This document shows, in pieces, positions 24,077 to 32,161 of a stretch of 64,000 nucleotides of DNA (position 1 is the stretch's first letter; each line of letters begins with the position of its first letter). The DNA is from Algoriphagus litoralis. Its GTDB lineage: Bacteria; Bacteroidota; Bacteroidia; Cytophagales; Cyclobacteriaceae. The translations under genes were made by a program, and so were the position numbers. Under the pieces are notes generated by a model. The model did not search any database, was not told the DNA's origin, and saw only the letters and a program-made list of their open reading frames with translations. Location of the stretch: positions 1 through 64,000 of the forward strand of contig NZ_QGOL01000002.1 of the NCBI RefSeq assembly GCF_003259255.1. Direction: 5' to 3'.

Positions 24077-24110
24077 TTTTGTAATTATTTTTGTAAAATC
24101 AATTTCACAA

Positions 24111-24893
24111 TTACCCCAAATCAGTACCCCACATAAAGATCAGAAACAAAATTCCTAAAGCGATTCGATACCAGCCAAATGCCGTAAATCCATGATTGGA
24201 GACGTACTTTAGGAATAACTTCACCGCAATCCAGGCAGAAATAAAGGCTACAAAAAAACCAACACCCAGCATCGTAATTTGCGCATTGGTGAACACCAAC
24301 TCTGACTTGAGCAAGTCATAACCGCCTGCCGCCATCATCGTCGGCACGGCCAAAAGAAAAGAAAACTCCGTCGCCTGCTTCTTATCCAAGCCATTGAATA
24401 CTCCACCGATGATCGTCGCAGCAGCTCGGGATGTGCCAGGAACCATTGAAAGACACTGGAAAAGCCCTATGAAGAACGCACTCTTGTACGTCATATCCTC
24501 TACTTCGGCCAAGTCGGATTTTTGATTGATCACCTTCTTGTCGATCAAAATCAGGATAACTCCTCCCAAGATCAGAGACACCGAAACCACAATCGGATTA
24601 AACAGGTATCCCTTAATGTAATCATACGCCAAAAGTCCCACGATCGCAGTGGGCACAAATGCCGCTAAGAGTTTCAGGTAGATGTCGATACTTTTGAAAA
24701 AGCGCTTGATGTACATCAGCGCAATCGCCAAAATCGCCCCTAGCTGAATGAAAACCTCAAACGTTTTGACAAATTCATCTTCATGAATGCCCATCGCCGC
24801 AGAGGCCAATATCATATGACCAGTAGAAGAAATCGGTAAAAATTCGGTCAAGCCTTCAATAATGGCAATGATGATGCTTTGAAAAAGAGTCAT
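24111..24893 (-). CDS. uppP: undecaprenyl-diphosphatase
   Basis: The 260-residue membrane protein has the BacA/UppP signatures EGLTEFLPISSTGH (residues about 13-26) and PGTSRAAATIIGG (about 153-165), and about eight hydrophobic helices. It dephosphorylates undecaprenyl diphosphate to the monophosphate, recycling the lipid carrier for peptidoglycan and other envelope polymers, and is linked to bacitracin tolerance. Length is normal for the family. It is transcribed toward the ATPase gene on the same strand with 87 bp between them, which contain the dyad repeats, so the ATPase probably has its own promoter. Confidence 0.95.
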   Translation of the reverse strand: MTLFQSIIIAIIEGLTEFLPISSTGHMILASAAMGIHEDEFVKTFEVFIQLGAILAIALMYIKRFFKSIDIYLKLLAAFVPTAIVGLLAYDYIKGYLFNPIVVSVSLILGGVILILIDKKVINQKSDLAEVEDMTYKSAFFIGLFQCLSMVPGTSRAAATIIGGVFNGLDKKQATEFSFLLAVPTMMAAGGYDLLKSELVFTNAQITMLGVGFFVAFISAWIAVKLFLKYVSNHGFTAFGWYRIALGILFLIFMWGTDLG

Positions 24894-25032
24894 GCTGTAG
24901 TTTTTTCTCCCGCAAAACTAGCAATCCAAATTGGATGGGCGACCATGAATTCAGTTTTTGGTTCGATTTTTTTAGAACCCCTGTTGCCTTTTGATGAAAA
25001 AATTCGTTCTTTCTTCAACTAAACTTACAACT

Positions 25033-26907
25033 ATGAAAAATGCGCTCATCCCATTTCTGATGTTGTTTTTTGTAGCTCAGGCATTCGGCCAAGAGCTCAA
25101 AGAAACTGCCCTCACTAGCAAAATTCAGGACGTCACGCTTTTCTTATCCGGAGCTCAGGTATTTGAAAATGCTACGGGTCAAATCCCTTCCGGAGAATCT
25201 GTGATTCTGCTCAAAGGACTTTCGCCCTATCTGGATGAAAAAAGCATTCAAGTCAAAGGTCAAGGAAATTTCACGATTCAGGCGGTAAACAAGCGGCTGG
25301 ATTACCTCAGTGAAAAAGAAGTCGGAGAAAAAGTGAAGGCTTTGGAAGACCAAATTGAAGGGATCAGCAAAAGCCAAACGTTGGCACAAAACAGACTTCA
25401 GGTTTTGGCGACCAAATCGAGTTTGCTGACTTCCAACAAAGATCTCGGCGGGAGCCAAAGTGGACCAACCATGGCGGAATTGCGGGCGGCACTGGATTTT
25501 TTCGATGCCGAACTCACCAAAATCACTGCTGAAGAGCTGAAAATTAAAGCAGAAATCGGCGAGGGAGAGCGAAAGATGCAGCAACTCCGAAATCAAATCA
25601 GCGCAATGCAGGAGAGCCAAAACAAGTCCACTGCCGAGATTCGGATTCGTGTAAAAGCGCCTGCAGCAGGCACCGCCACTTTTCAGGTCAATTACCTCGT
25701 GGCCAATGCCGGCTGGTATCCCAAATACGATGTCCGGGTAAAAAATATCAACGAACCGCTCCAACTCACCTATAAAGCCGAAGTCTACCAAAACACAGGC
25801 GTGGACTGGAAAAACGTCAAGCTGAGATTCTCCAATGCCAATCCCAATCAAAGCGGTCAATCCCCAAATCTGGATAAATGGGAGCTGAACTATGCCCGCT
25901 ACACTACGGTCAATAAGTTTGCGGTTCCTCAGACACCGGGTACCGTAAGTGGAGTGGTCATGGATGAATTTGGAGATCCTTTATCTGGAACCACCGTCTT
26001 GGTCAAGGGAACTACATTGGGCACGGTCACTGATACGGAAGGACGATATTCATTGACGCTGCCTGCAAATGCTCAAAGTTTGTTGTTTTCTTTTATCGGA
26101 TATGCTAGTCAGGAAGTTCAAATCCAAGGCAGATCAAATCTGAGTGTCAGTTTAATTGAAGATACTCAGATGCTTCAGGAAGTTGTTGTGACAGGTTATG
26201 CATCATCTCCAAAAAGAGAACTTACAGGTTCTGCTACTACAGTGAGAGGTAGAAATTCAATGGAAGCAGCGCCGCTGATCACATCATTTATTGAAAATCA
26301 AACCACCGTAGAAATCGAAGTAGCGGAACCCTACTCGATCAAAACCAACGGAGAGCGGACTTTGGTGGATCTGAAGGGGTACGACATTCCGGCGACCTAC
26401 CGCTATACTGCCATTCCCAAACTGGACAAAGACGCCTTCCTGATCGCAGAAATCGCCGAATGGAATCAATACAGCCTGCTCGAGGGCGAAAGCAATTTGT
26501 ATTTCGAAGATGGATTTGTAGGCCGATCAATCCTGAATGCTGCGGCACTTCAGGATACCCTCCAAGTATCCATGGGTCGCGATCGATCTATTGTAATGAA
26601 TCGTGAAAAAGTGGACCAGTTCTCCAAAAAACGAACCATCGGCTCCAATATCACCGAAAGTCGAGGCTATGAAATCACACTGAAAAACAACAAATCCCAG
26701 GCGGTGACTTTGCTCGTCAAAGACCAAATCCCAGTCTCTGTCAACTCCAGCATCACCGTCACTTCTGGAGAATTGAGTGGGGGGAAGCTTGATCCACAGA
26801 CAGGAATCTTGACATGGGAGATCACCCTAGCTCCCGGGGCACAGCAGAAGCTATCGCTTCAATATGAGGTCAAGTATCCGAAATCTGAGCGGATTATCCT
26901 CGACTAA
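25033..26907 (+). CDS. DUF4139 (MuiA-like) protein with an inserted SusC-type regulatory domain
   Basis: From the ATG at 25033 the product is 624 residues with a signal peptide (MKNALIPFLMLFFVAQAFGQ). An upstream in-frame ATG at 24991 would bury this signal, so I prefer 25033. The N-terminal part is DUF4140-like with a coiled coil (residues about 75-200). The DUF4139 fold starts at AGWYPKYDVRV. Between about residues 298 and 415 there is an extra domain, SGVVMDEFGDPLSGTTVLVK to EVVVTGYA. This is a carboxypeptidase-D-regulatory-like domain plus the linker normally found at the start of SusC/TonB-dependent receptors. DUF4139 then resumes (YDIPATYRYTAIP). MuiA-family function is poorly known; envelope location is inferred. 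Confidence 0.83.
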   Translation: MKNALIPFLMLFFVAQAFGQELKETALTSKIQDVTLFLSGAQVFENATGQIPSGESVILLKGLSPYLDEKSIQVKGQGNFTIQAVNKRLDYLSEKEVGEKVKALEDQIEGISKSQTLAQNRLQVLATKSSLLTSNKDLGGSQSGPTMAELRAALDFFDAELTKITAEELKIKAEIGEGERKMQQLRNQISAMQESQNKSTAEIRIRVKAPAAGTATFQVNYLVANAGWYPKYDVRVKNINEPLQLTYKAEVYQNTGVDWKNVKLRFSNANPNQSGQSPNLDKWELNYARYTTVNKFAVPQTPGTVSGVVMDEFGDPLSGTTVLVKGTTLGTVTDTEGRYSLTLPANAQSLLFSFIGYASQEVQIQGRSNLSVSLIEDTQMLQEVVVTGYASSPKRELTGSATTVRGRNSMEAAPLITSFIENQTTVEIEVAEPYSIKTNGERTLVDLKGYDIPATYRYTAIPKLDKDAFLIAEIAEWNQYSLLEGESNLYFEDGFVGRSILNAAALQDTLQVSMGRDRSIVMNREKVDQFSKKRTIGSNITESRGYEITLKNNKSQAVTLLVKDQIPVSVNSSITVTSGELSGGKLDPQTGILTWEITLAPGAQQKLSLQYEVKYPKSERIILD

Positions 26908-26911
26908 AAAG

Positions 26912-26940
26912 AAAAGCAGCGGCCACAGACCGCTGCTTTT
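26912..26940. terminator. bidirectional terminator
   Basis: AAAAGCAGCGG and CCGCTGCTTTT form an 11-bp perfect stem with a seven-base loop. It sits between convergent genes, after the DUF4139 gene and after the TPR-like gene. Confidence 0.87.
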
Positions 26941-26960
26941 CACTTATACAACCTCTTAAA

Positions 26961-27686
26961 TTAATTCAAATCGGCAAGAAGGCCCTTACTCACCCAATGG
27001 AAATTAGGCTCTAGCTCCAGTGCCTTTTCCCAAACTTCTCTGGCCTCAGCCTTCATTCCTTTTTCCTGATAAATGATGCCAGTCCAGGCCAGATTGTCGA
27101 GATACATCCAGTTATCGGTGTCCTGTTTTTGCTCGAATAGTTTATTGGATTGAAGGAAAGCGGCAAGAGCCTTATCCTGATCTCCTCCCCACATCTCAGG
27201 GGTGAAGTATTGGTTCCCGGCATACATCTTTTGGACAAGGGCTGAACTAGGGGCACCTTCCAAAGCCTCCTCCATCAAATCTGAGATTTTGCCACCAAGA
27301 AGCATTCCCCGCCAAGGACTGTATGCGATCTTGAATCCATAGACCGAAGCAAGCATCGCCTTGGCCTCAGCGCTGTATTTTCTGTCTTTGGCCAATTCCT
27401 CCAAGCGAGATTCCAAGTCATCGTAGTATGCGTCGAACAGCTTTTCATCCTGATCTTTCATCGTGGCATTGAGCAGACCATATTCCGTCAGGGCAAGCTC
27501 AAATAAGTTTTCTGCACTGGGATTGGCTTGGTAGGTTTTGGTAGCCAAGGCCACATTGGACTTCCAGCTGCTCTTGTTTTGTTCCAAATAGGCCTGATAA
27601 CTGAGCCGCTTGAGATCCTGAGGAAATCTCATCGCGGTAAGGCTAAACATGATCAATAATGCAAAGATTTTTGAATTGGTTTTCAT
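26961..27686 (-). CDS. TPR-like secreted/periplasmic protein
   Basis: The 241-residue product has an N-terminal hydrophobic signal (SKIFALLIMFSLTAM). An all-helical body follows with TPR-like pairs, clearest at the end (WMYLDNLAWTGIIYQEKGMK, then AEAREVWEKALELEPNFHW). It probably acts as a small periplasmic scaffold. A palindrome 12-26 bp before its ATG matches the one in front of the neighbouring winged-helix operon, so the two transcription units are probably controlled together. No enzymatic motif is seen. Confidence 0.75.
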   Translation of the reverse strand: MKTNSKIFALLIMFSLTAMRFPQDLKRLSYQAYLEQNKSSWKSNVALATKTYQANPSAENLFELALTEYGLLNATMKDQDEKLFDAYYDDLESRLEELAKDRKYSAEAKAMLASVYGFKIAYSPWRGMLLGGKISDLMEEALEGAPSSALVQKMYAGNQYFTPEMWGGDQDKALAAFLQSNKLFEQKQDTDNWMYLDNLAWTGIIYQEKGMKAEAREVWEKALELEPNFHWVSKGLLADLN

Positions 27687-27697
27687 GACGTAAATTG

Positions 27698-27712
27698 GTT
27701 TATATTATAAAC
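27698..27712. promoter_or_regulatory. palindromic operator candidate, copy 1
   Basis: GTTTATATTATAAAC is a 15-bp perfect palindrome around one central base, in the context TTGG...TAAA. It lies just upstream of the TPR-like gene. A near-identical site is at 28623-28637 upstream of the operon that encodes a winged-helix regulator. Confidence 0.6.
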
Positions 27713-27729
27713 TAAATGGACAAAATTTT

Positions 27730-28017
27730 TTATGAAATGTAGTTTTTAAGATTTTCCACGTAATCTTCAAAGGCTTTCACGCCCAGCGAGGTAATACTAC
27801 AAGTGGTCAGTGGACGCTTATCCCGAAAGGACTTCTCGATTTTGATATAGCCGGCCTTTTCCAGCTTATCCAACTGTACACTCAAATTCCCCGCAGTGGA
27901 TTCGGTTTTTTCTTTGAGAAAGGTAAATTCAGCCTCATCCAATCCGATCAGCAATGACATGACTGCCAGTCTGAGCTGAGAGTGAAGTAGCGGATCGAGT
28001 GGTTTGAATGTGCTCAC
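27730..28017 (-). CDS. winged-helix transcriptional regulator (MarR/ArsR-like)
   Basis: This 95-residue protein is a single winged helix: LRLAVMSLLIGLDEAEFTFL, recognition region TAGNLSVQLDKLEKAGYIKI, and wing SFRDKRPLTTCSI. Compact regulators of this type in Bacteroidota usually sit with a membrane protein, as here: the start codon overlaps the upstream membrane-protein stop by four bases (ATGA), so the two are translationally coupled. The palindromes at 27698 and 28623 are natural candidates for its binding sites. The signal sensed is unknown. Confidence 0.85.
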   Translation of the reverse strand: MSTFKPLDPLLHSQLRLAVMSLLIGLDEAEFTFLKEKTESTAGNLSVQLDKLEKAGYIKIEKSFRDKRPLTTCSITSLGVKAFEDYVENLKNYIS

Positions 28018-28580
28018 GACTTTTGATTTTTCAAGTAATAACCCGGGATTAAATATCCTAGAACCATGGAAATACCTGCAACCAAATATTGATCGTCAAT
28101 AGGCAAAGTAAATCCAATGATAGCGCCGATTGCCAAAATAATTCCCCCAGCTTTGACGACTTTGACCCGAATAATCGACCCAGTTGCAAAAACTCCAATG
28201 GCACCCAAAAGGAGAATGATCGGATTATGGCGAAACTCCAAGACGGGCATAAAAGTAAGGACGATGCACATCGCTACAAAAATCCCGATCCACAATTGCG
28301 CAAGAAACTCATCCAGATGGGTTTTTATGCGTGATTTTCTCCTTTTTTTCCATTCATGCCCAAAACTCCAAATGATGGCAGGAATGATCAGCAACCAAAC
28401 TATATGAGGCTGATCAAATCCCAGCTTTATCAGCACATAGTGACCAATATTACACAGCGCCACCACCCAGCCCCAAAGGAGCAACTGAAAGCTGCCATCC
28501 CCTGCAGCCTCTTTTTTGGCCTGCCGAATCATCGAAGTGATCAGGGCCAGGGATTCTTTACTGTTGAGTTCTTTTTCCAT
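28014..28580 (-). CDS. membrane protein cotranscribed with winged-helix regulator
   Basis: From the ATG at 28580 the product is 188 residues (MEKELNSKESLALITSMIRQ). A soluble N-terminus of about 35 residues is followed by five or six hydrophobic segments (LLLWGWVVALCNIGHYVLI, IVWLLIIPAIIWSFG, LAQLWIGIFVAMCIVLTFM and others). An in-frame start at 28703 is rejected because it would place an unusual Lys-rich stretch first and cross the promoter and palindrome. Its function is not known; partnership with the regulator suggests a membrane sensor or an effector controlled by it. Confidence 0.75.
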   Translation of the reverse strand: MEKELNSKESLALITSMIRQAKKEAAGDGSFQLLLWGWVVALCNIGHYVLIKLGFDQPHIVWLLIIPAIIWSFGHEWKKRRKSRIKTHLDEFLAQLWIGIFVAMCIVLTFMPVLEFRHNPIILLLGAIGVFATGSIIRVKVVKAGGIILAIGAIIGFTLPIDDQYLVAGISMVLGYLIPGYYLKNQKS

Positions 28581-28622
28581 TGATTCGTATTTGTAACTGT
28601 TCAACGATACAAATATAAATAG

Positions 28623-28637
28623 GTTTATTTTATAAAC
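28623..28637. promoter_or_regulatory. palindromic operator candidate, copy 2
   Basis: GTTTATTTTATAAAC, with six-base arms GTTTAT/ATAAAC, lies 43 bp upstream of the membrane-protein/regulator operon and matches the site at 27698-27712 at 14 of 15 positions. It also lies about 70 bp before the divergent DUF1569 gene at 28709 and could influence it too. Confidence 0.6.
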
Positions 28638-28708
28638 TACTTTACATGAAAATTTTTCCAAAATTTTTTTCTTCTTTCTTACCTTACCTAATATAACCCC
28701 CACTTGCG

Positions 28709-29161
28709 ATGAAAAACATATTTGATCCTCTCATCACTTCAGAGCTGATCTCTAGAATTAACCAACTACAGCCAGAGTCTCCTGCCCTTTGGGGAAAAAT
28801 GGCAGTAGACCAAATGCTTGCTCACTGCTGTATAGCCTATGAAATGGCCTTTACCAATAAACATCCAAAGCCAAATACACTAATGCGTTTTTTGCTGAAA
28901 GCATTTGTGAAAAAAGGCGTAGTGAATGAAGTGCCATATCCCAAAAATTCCCGAACCGCCCCAGTATTTATCATAGCGGACCGAAGAAATTTTGAAGAGG
29001 AAAAGTCAAGACTGATTAAATACCTGGAACATACCCGGGATTTGGGTAGGGATCATTTCGAAGGAAAAGAGTCCCTTTCCTTTGGCCCGATGACTTCTCA
29101 GGAATGGAATAATCTATTTTACAAGCATTTGGATCATCATCTGACACAGTTTGGGGTTTAG
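28709..29161 (+). CDS. DUF1569 (DinB-like) protein
   Basis: The 150-residue protein has the four-helix DinB-like pattern with characteristic histidines: MAVDQMLAHCCIAYEMAF (His near 40), FGPMTSQEWNNLFYKHLDHH (His 139, 142 and 143). This matches DUF1569, a relative of the DinB/YfiT putative metal-binding superfamily. Length is typical. It is divergent from the winged-helix operon. Biological substrate unknown; a metal-dependent thiol-transferase-like role is only a family-level guess. Confidence 0.82.
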   Translation: MKNIFDPLITSELISRINQLQPESPALWGKMAVDQMLAHCCIAYEMAFTNKHPKPNTLMRFLLKAFVKKGVVNEVPYPKNSRTAPVFIIADRRNFEEEKSRLIKYLEHTRDLGRDHFEGKESLSFGPMTSQEWNNLFYKHLDHHLTQFGV

Positions 29162-29243
29162 CTCCGATCCCATTTCAACTAAGTACTTTGATTTTTGTGA
29201 AAATTTTCTTGTGGCGCATGGCTTTGAATACTTACTTTATTGG

Positions 29244-29891
29244 ATGACTAAATTCAAATTTGCTCCACTACTTTTCATGTTATTGCTCGCTACTGCTGAG
29301 CCACTTTTTTCCCAAACCAAAAATCCTGAATTATTACATTGGGAAGCTTTGATTAGCCGACAGCTTAGCTATCCAAAAGAAGCAAGAATGGCTAAGAAGG
29401 AAGGACTGGTAGTAATCTCACTTGCAACCGATTCTGATTCTAACCTCATCGAAATCAAATTGGTGAAAAATGGCGGCAAACATTTCGATGACCAATCCCT
29501 TAAAGCGGTGGAAAATGTTCGGGATCTCTGGACGGATAACATGATTGCGGACCGAAAGCCAGGAGAAATCTACCTTTTAGTTTTCAATTACTTTTTTCTC
29601 CAAGAGGGAAGCACAAAACAAGATCAAATCAATTCGGCAATGAACTTAATTCAAAAAGGGAAACCTGAAAAAGCATTGAAAATTGCAGAAAGAATGGTAA
29701 GTGATAACCCCTATGATGCCACAGGGCTACAACTTCGCTCCCAGATCTACCGTCAGCTAGGCCAAGAGGAAGCCGCTACAACTGATTTAATTGCATATCA
29801 GGAGATACAATGCAAAGTCCTAACACAAATCGATATCAAAGTATATCAGATGGTCAGCACCCAATCGGTGTCAGGAACGATTCGATATTGA
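29244..29891 (+). CDS. TonB-like C-terminal domain protein with TPR, copy 1
   Basis: From the ATG at 29244 (MTKFKFAPLLFMLLLATAEPLFSQ, signal peptide) the product is 215 residues. An earlier in-frame ATG at 29151 overlaps the preceding gene and would mask the signal. The middle is a TonB_C-type domain (LSYPKEARMAKKEGLVVISLATDSDSN...DDQSLKAVENV). The end has two TPR-like helix pairs (MNLIQKGKPEKALKIAERMV, RSQIYRQLGQEEAATTDLIA). It lacks the N-terminal membrane anchor and proline-rich spacer of true TonB, so it is more likely a periplasmic partner protein. A paralog lies at 30436. Confidence 0.75.
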   Translation: MTKFKFAPLLFMLLLATAEPLFSQTKNPELLHWEALISRQLSYPKEARMAKKEGLVVISLATDSDSNLIEIKLVKNGGKHFDDQSLKAVENVRDLWTDNMIADRKPGEIYLLVFNYFFLQEGSTKQDQINSAMNLIQKGKPEKALKIAERMVSDNPYDATGLQLRSQIYRQLGQEEAATTDLIAYQEIQCKVLTQIDIKVYQMVSTQSVSGTIRY

Positions 29892-29939
29892 CCTTCAAGA
29901 ACCGTTTTTCTATCTTTAAACTTGACAAAATCCCAGGCT

Positions 29940-30407
29940 ATGAAAAAGTCCCTATTTCTAATTTTAGCATTAGCCGCTTTTCAATTTGGCTGCAATAAGG
30001 CAACTGAGACTGGTACTGAAAGCGCTGAAATCAATTCGGATACTACAGAAACTGCACAAGCCCCACGGACAGGCGACAATTCCCAAACTTCGTTGGATTG
30101 GCCTGGAACCTATTTCAATACGCTTCCATGCGCCAGTTGTGAAGGCATCGAGACTTGGGTCACCCTGAATCAGGACGGCACATTTGAATTGAAAACCAAT
30201 TACCTCGGCCTCAATGATGCTCGGGAGGAAACCTTCACCGGCAAGTTTACTTGGGACCCAACAGGCTCTATGGTGCAGTTGGAAGGCCTAATCGGTGATG
30301 CACCCGGCAAATACAAAGTCGGTGAAAACCAAATCTGGCATCTGGATCAAGAAGGAAATCGTATCGAAGGTTCGCTTGCAGAATTCTACATTCTCAAAAA
30401 ACAATAG
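29940..30407 (+). CDS. NlpE-like lipoprotein
   Basis: From the ATG at 29940 the product is 155 residues: signal MKKSLFLILALAAFQFGC with the lipobox cysteine at about residue 18, a Thr/Glu linker, then the NlpE N-terminal-like barrel (WPGTYFNTLPCASCEGIETW, VTLNQDGTFELKTNYLG, GKYKVGENQIWHL). The CxxC in PCASC is typical of the family, where it is linked to copper or envelope stress sensing. Only the N-terminal domain is present, as in many Bacteroidota members. It lies between the two TonB-like/TPR paralogs. Confidence 0.85.
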   Translation: MKKSLFLILALAAFQFGCNKATETGTESAEINSDTTETAQAPRTGDNSQTSLDWPGTYFNTLPCASCEGIETWVTLNQDGTFELKTNYLGLNDAREETFTGKFTWDPTGSMVQLEGLIGDAPGKYKVGENQIWHLDQEGNRIEGSLAEFYILKKQ

Positions 30408-30435
30408 ATTAACACCTAATTCTTTCCTTGATCAA

Positions 30436-31029
30436 ATGAATTGTTCCCTACTCTCAAAAATTCTATTTATCCCTATTTTCTTAAACTTAGCCATTTTCAC
30501 TTTGCCACAGAAGTTTGACGTGATGCTCTCTCAAACATTAAAATACCCAAGAGAAGCACGAGAGCAAAAGATTGAGGAAATAGTTTATGTATCCTTAGAT
30601 ATTGATGAAGTTGGGAAAATGAGGTCATTTGAAATCCTGCAATCCCCTAATCCAATTCTTTATAAGGAGGTAGTAAGATCCTTCGATTTGATTCAAAAAA
30701 CTTGGAAAAAACAATTATTGGAAGAGAAAAAATTTAATCAGAAATACTTGGTTGTTTTAGAATTCAACCTTGCTAGGGACTATTCCTTGGTTCACAATTT
30801 GTTTAAGCAGGCAAATGATGCCATGTCCGTAAAAAACCAAGAATTAGCCCTCAGCCTACTTGATCAATGTATTTCCCTTAATCCTTATAACGAAATCTAT
30901 TTCTCTACCAGGTCCAATCTTTTTAGAGAAATGGGAAATCTTGAAGCAAGTCAGCAGGATTTTTTAAGAGCCAGAAAACTCAAAAACGAGCTACTTTCAC
31001 ACATAATTATAACCGGATATTCTCTTTAA
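30436..31029 (+). CDS. TonB-like C-terminal domain protein with TPR, copy 2
   Basis: From the ATG at 30436 the product is 197 residues: signal MNCSLLSKILFIPIFLNLA, then a TonB_C-like region (LKYPREAREQKIEEIVYVSLDIDEVGKM) and a C-terminal TPR pair (ANDAMSVKNQELALSLLDQC, TRSNLFREMGNLEASQQDFL). The design and key residues parallel the 29244 product, so the two are paralogs separated by the NlpE-like gene. I rejected an in-frame start at 30295 because it lies inside the NlpE gene. The gene ends exactly where the convergent oxyR stop codon begins. Confidence 0.75.
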   Translation: MNCSLLSKILFIPIFLNLAIFTLPQKFDVMLSQTLKYPREAREQKIEEIVYVSLDIDEVGKMRSFEILQSPNPILYKEVVRSFDLIQKTWKKQLLEEKKFNQKYLVVLEFNLARDYSLVHNLFKQANDAMSVKNQELALSLLDQCISLNPYNEIYFSTRSNLFREMGNLEASQQDFLRARKLKNELLSHIIITGYSL

Positions 31030-31962
31030 TTACTTGAACCTGACAATTTTCCCATGCGCTTTCGAAGTCATCTCCTGAGGAATAGAGGCGGTGATCTCAT
31101 TGTAGAGCAATTCGACGAGTTTTTGCTTCAGAAAGCTTCGGTTTAGAATAATGCTTACCTCACGGATCGGAGCTGATCCGGCAAATGGTCTCAACCGACT
31201 TCTCTCCTCCAGAGACAGCCCATGCGTGGCTAGTTCTGGCAAAAGCGTCACCCCTTGATAGCGATTGACCATATTTCGCAGTCCTTCCAACGAGCCACTT
31301 TCGTAGTGGAAATTTTTGTGTCCAGCCATGCTTTGATCACAGAAGCTGATCACCTGATCTCGAAAGCAATGGCCCTGTTGGAGAATCCAGAGTTCTTCAG
31401 ATTTCAATTGCTCAGCTCGGATTTCTTTTTCTACAAGCAGGGGATGATGCTCTGACAGGTAGACATAAAACTTCTCGTAAAACATCGGTTTCTCCACTAC
31501 CCCGGATTCGTCCAGCGGTGTGACAATGATCCCCAGATCCAACTCGTCATTTTTCAGCTTTTTGACAATCTCCTCGGTGATCATTTCCTGTACTTCCAAC
31601 TTCACGTTTGGGTACTTTTCCAAAAACCTCCGGATAAAAAGATGCAATAAATATGGCGCCAAGGTTGGAATGATGGCCAACTTGATCGTGCCGGAAATAT
31701 CCCCTTTCAGCTGCGCGACCAATTCCATAATCCCTTTACTTTCTGACACTACTTTCTTGGCCTGAGCAATGATTTGTACCCCGATTTCTGTAGGAATTAC
31801 CGGCATTTTACTCCGATCAAATAGGATCACTCCAAGCTCCTTTTCCAGCTTGCTCAGCTGAGCACTCAGGGTCGGTTGAGTCACAAAACAAGATTCCGCT
31901 GCATGACCAAAGTGGCGTTGCTTGTCCACAGCGATCAGGTATTCGAGTTGTTGAATAGTCAT
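31030..31962 (-). CDS. oxyR: OxyR-type LysR regulator of peroxide response
   Basis: The 310-residue LysR protein has an N-terminal helix-turn-helix (FGHAAESCFVTQPTLSAQLS, residues 18-37) and a substrate-binding domain. The peroxide-sensing pair is at the classic E. coli positions: Cys199 and Cys208 in QGHCFRDQVISFC. Oxidation to a disulfide by hydrogen peroxide should switch it to the activating form. Targets such as katG, ahpCF or dps are not in this window. An ATAG-N7-CTAT site overlaps its own promoter region, suggesting autoregulation. It is divergent from the oxidoreductase gene at 32162. Confidence 0.93.
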   Translation of the reverse strand: MTIQQLEYLIAVDKQRHFGHAAESCFVTQPTLSAQLSKLEKELGVILFDRSKMPVIPTEIGVQIIAQAKKVVSESKGIMELVAQLKGDISGTIKLAIIPTLAPYLLHLFIRRFLEKYPNVKLEVQEMITEEIVKKLKNDELDLGIIVTPLDESGVVEKPMFYEKFYVYLSEHHPLLVEKEIRAEQLKSEELWILQQGHCFRDQVISFCDQSMAGHKNFHYESGSLEGLRNMVNRYQGVTLLPELATHGLSLEERSRLRPFAGSAPIREVSIILNRSFLKQKLVELLYNEITASIPQEMTSKAHGKIVRFK

Positions 31963-31966
31963 TCAT

Positions 31967-31981
31967 ATAGAAAATATCTAT
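31967..31981. promoter_or_regulatory. ATAG-N7-CTAT OxyR-box candidate
   Basis: ATAGAAAATATCTAT is a partial palindrome of the ATAG-N7-CTAT form known for OxyR operators, 5 bp upstream of the oxyR ATG. A further ATAG lies at 31986-31989. Only one full half of the long OxyR site is evident, so a role in autoregulation is inferred. Confidence 0.45.
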
Positions 31982-32161
31982 GAAGATAGACAAAGTGCCA
32001 GAAAATTTCGATCACGAAAAGCCAAATTTCTCAGCAATTCGACCATTAGTATCTCTCGATACAGATTTGATCAAATAACAGATTAAATATTTCGCTCCCC
32101 TTCCAAAAAAGGCTAATTTCTCACCTTAGTTCACTGAAAATCAAGAACCCAAAAACCTATC

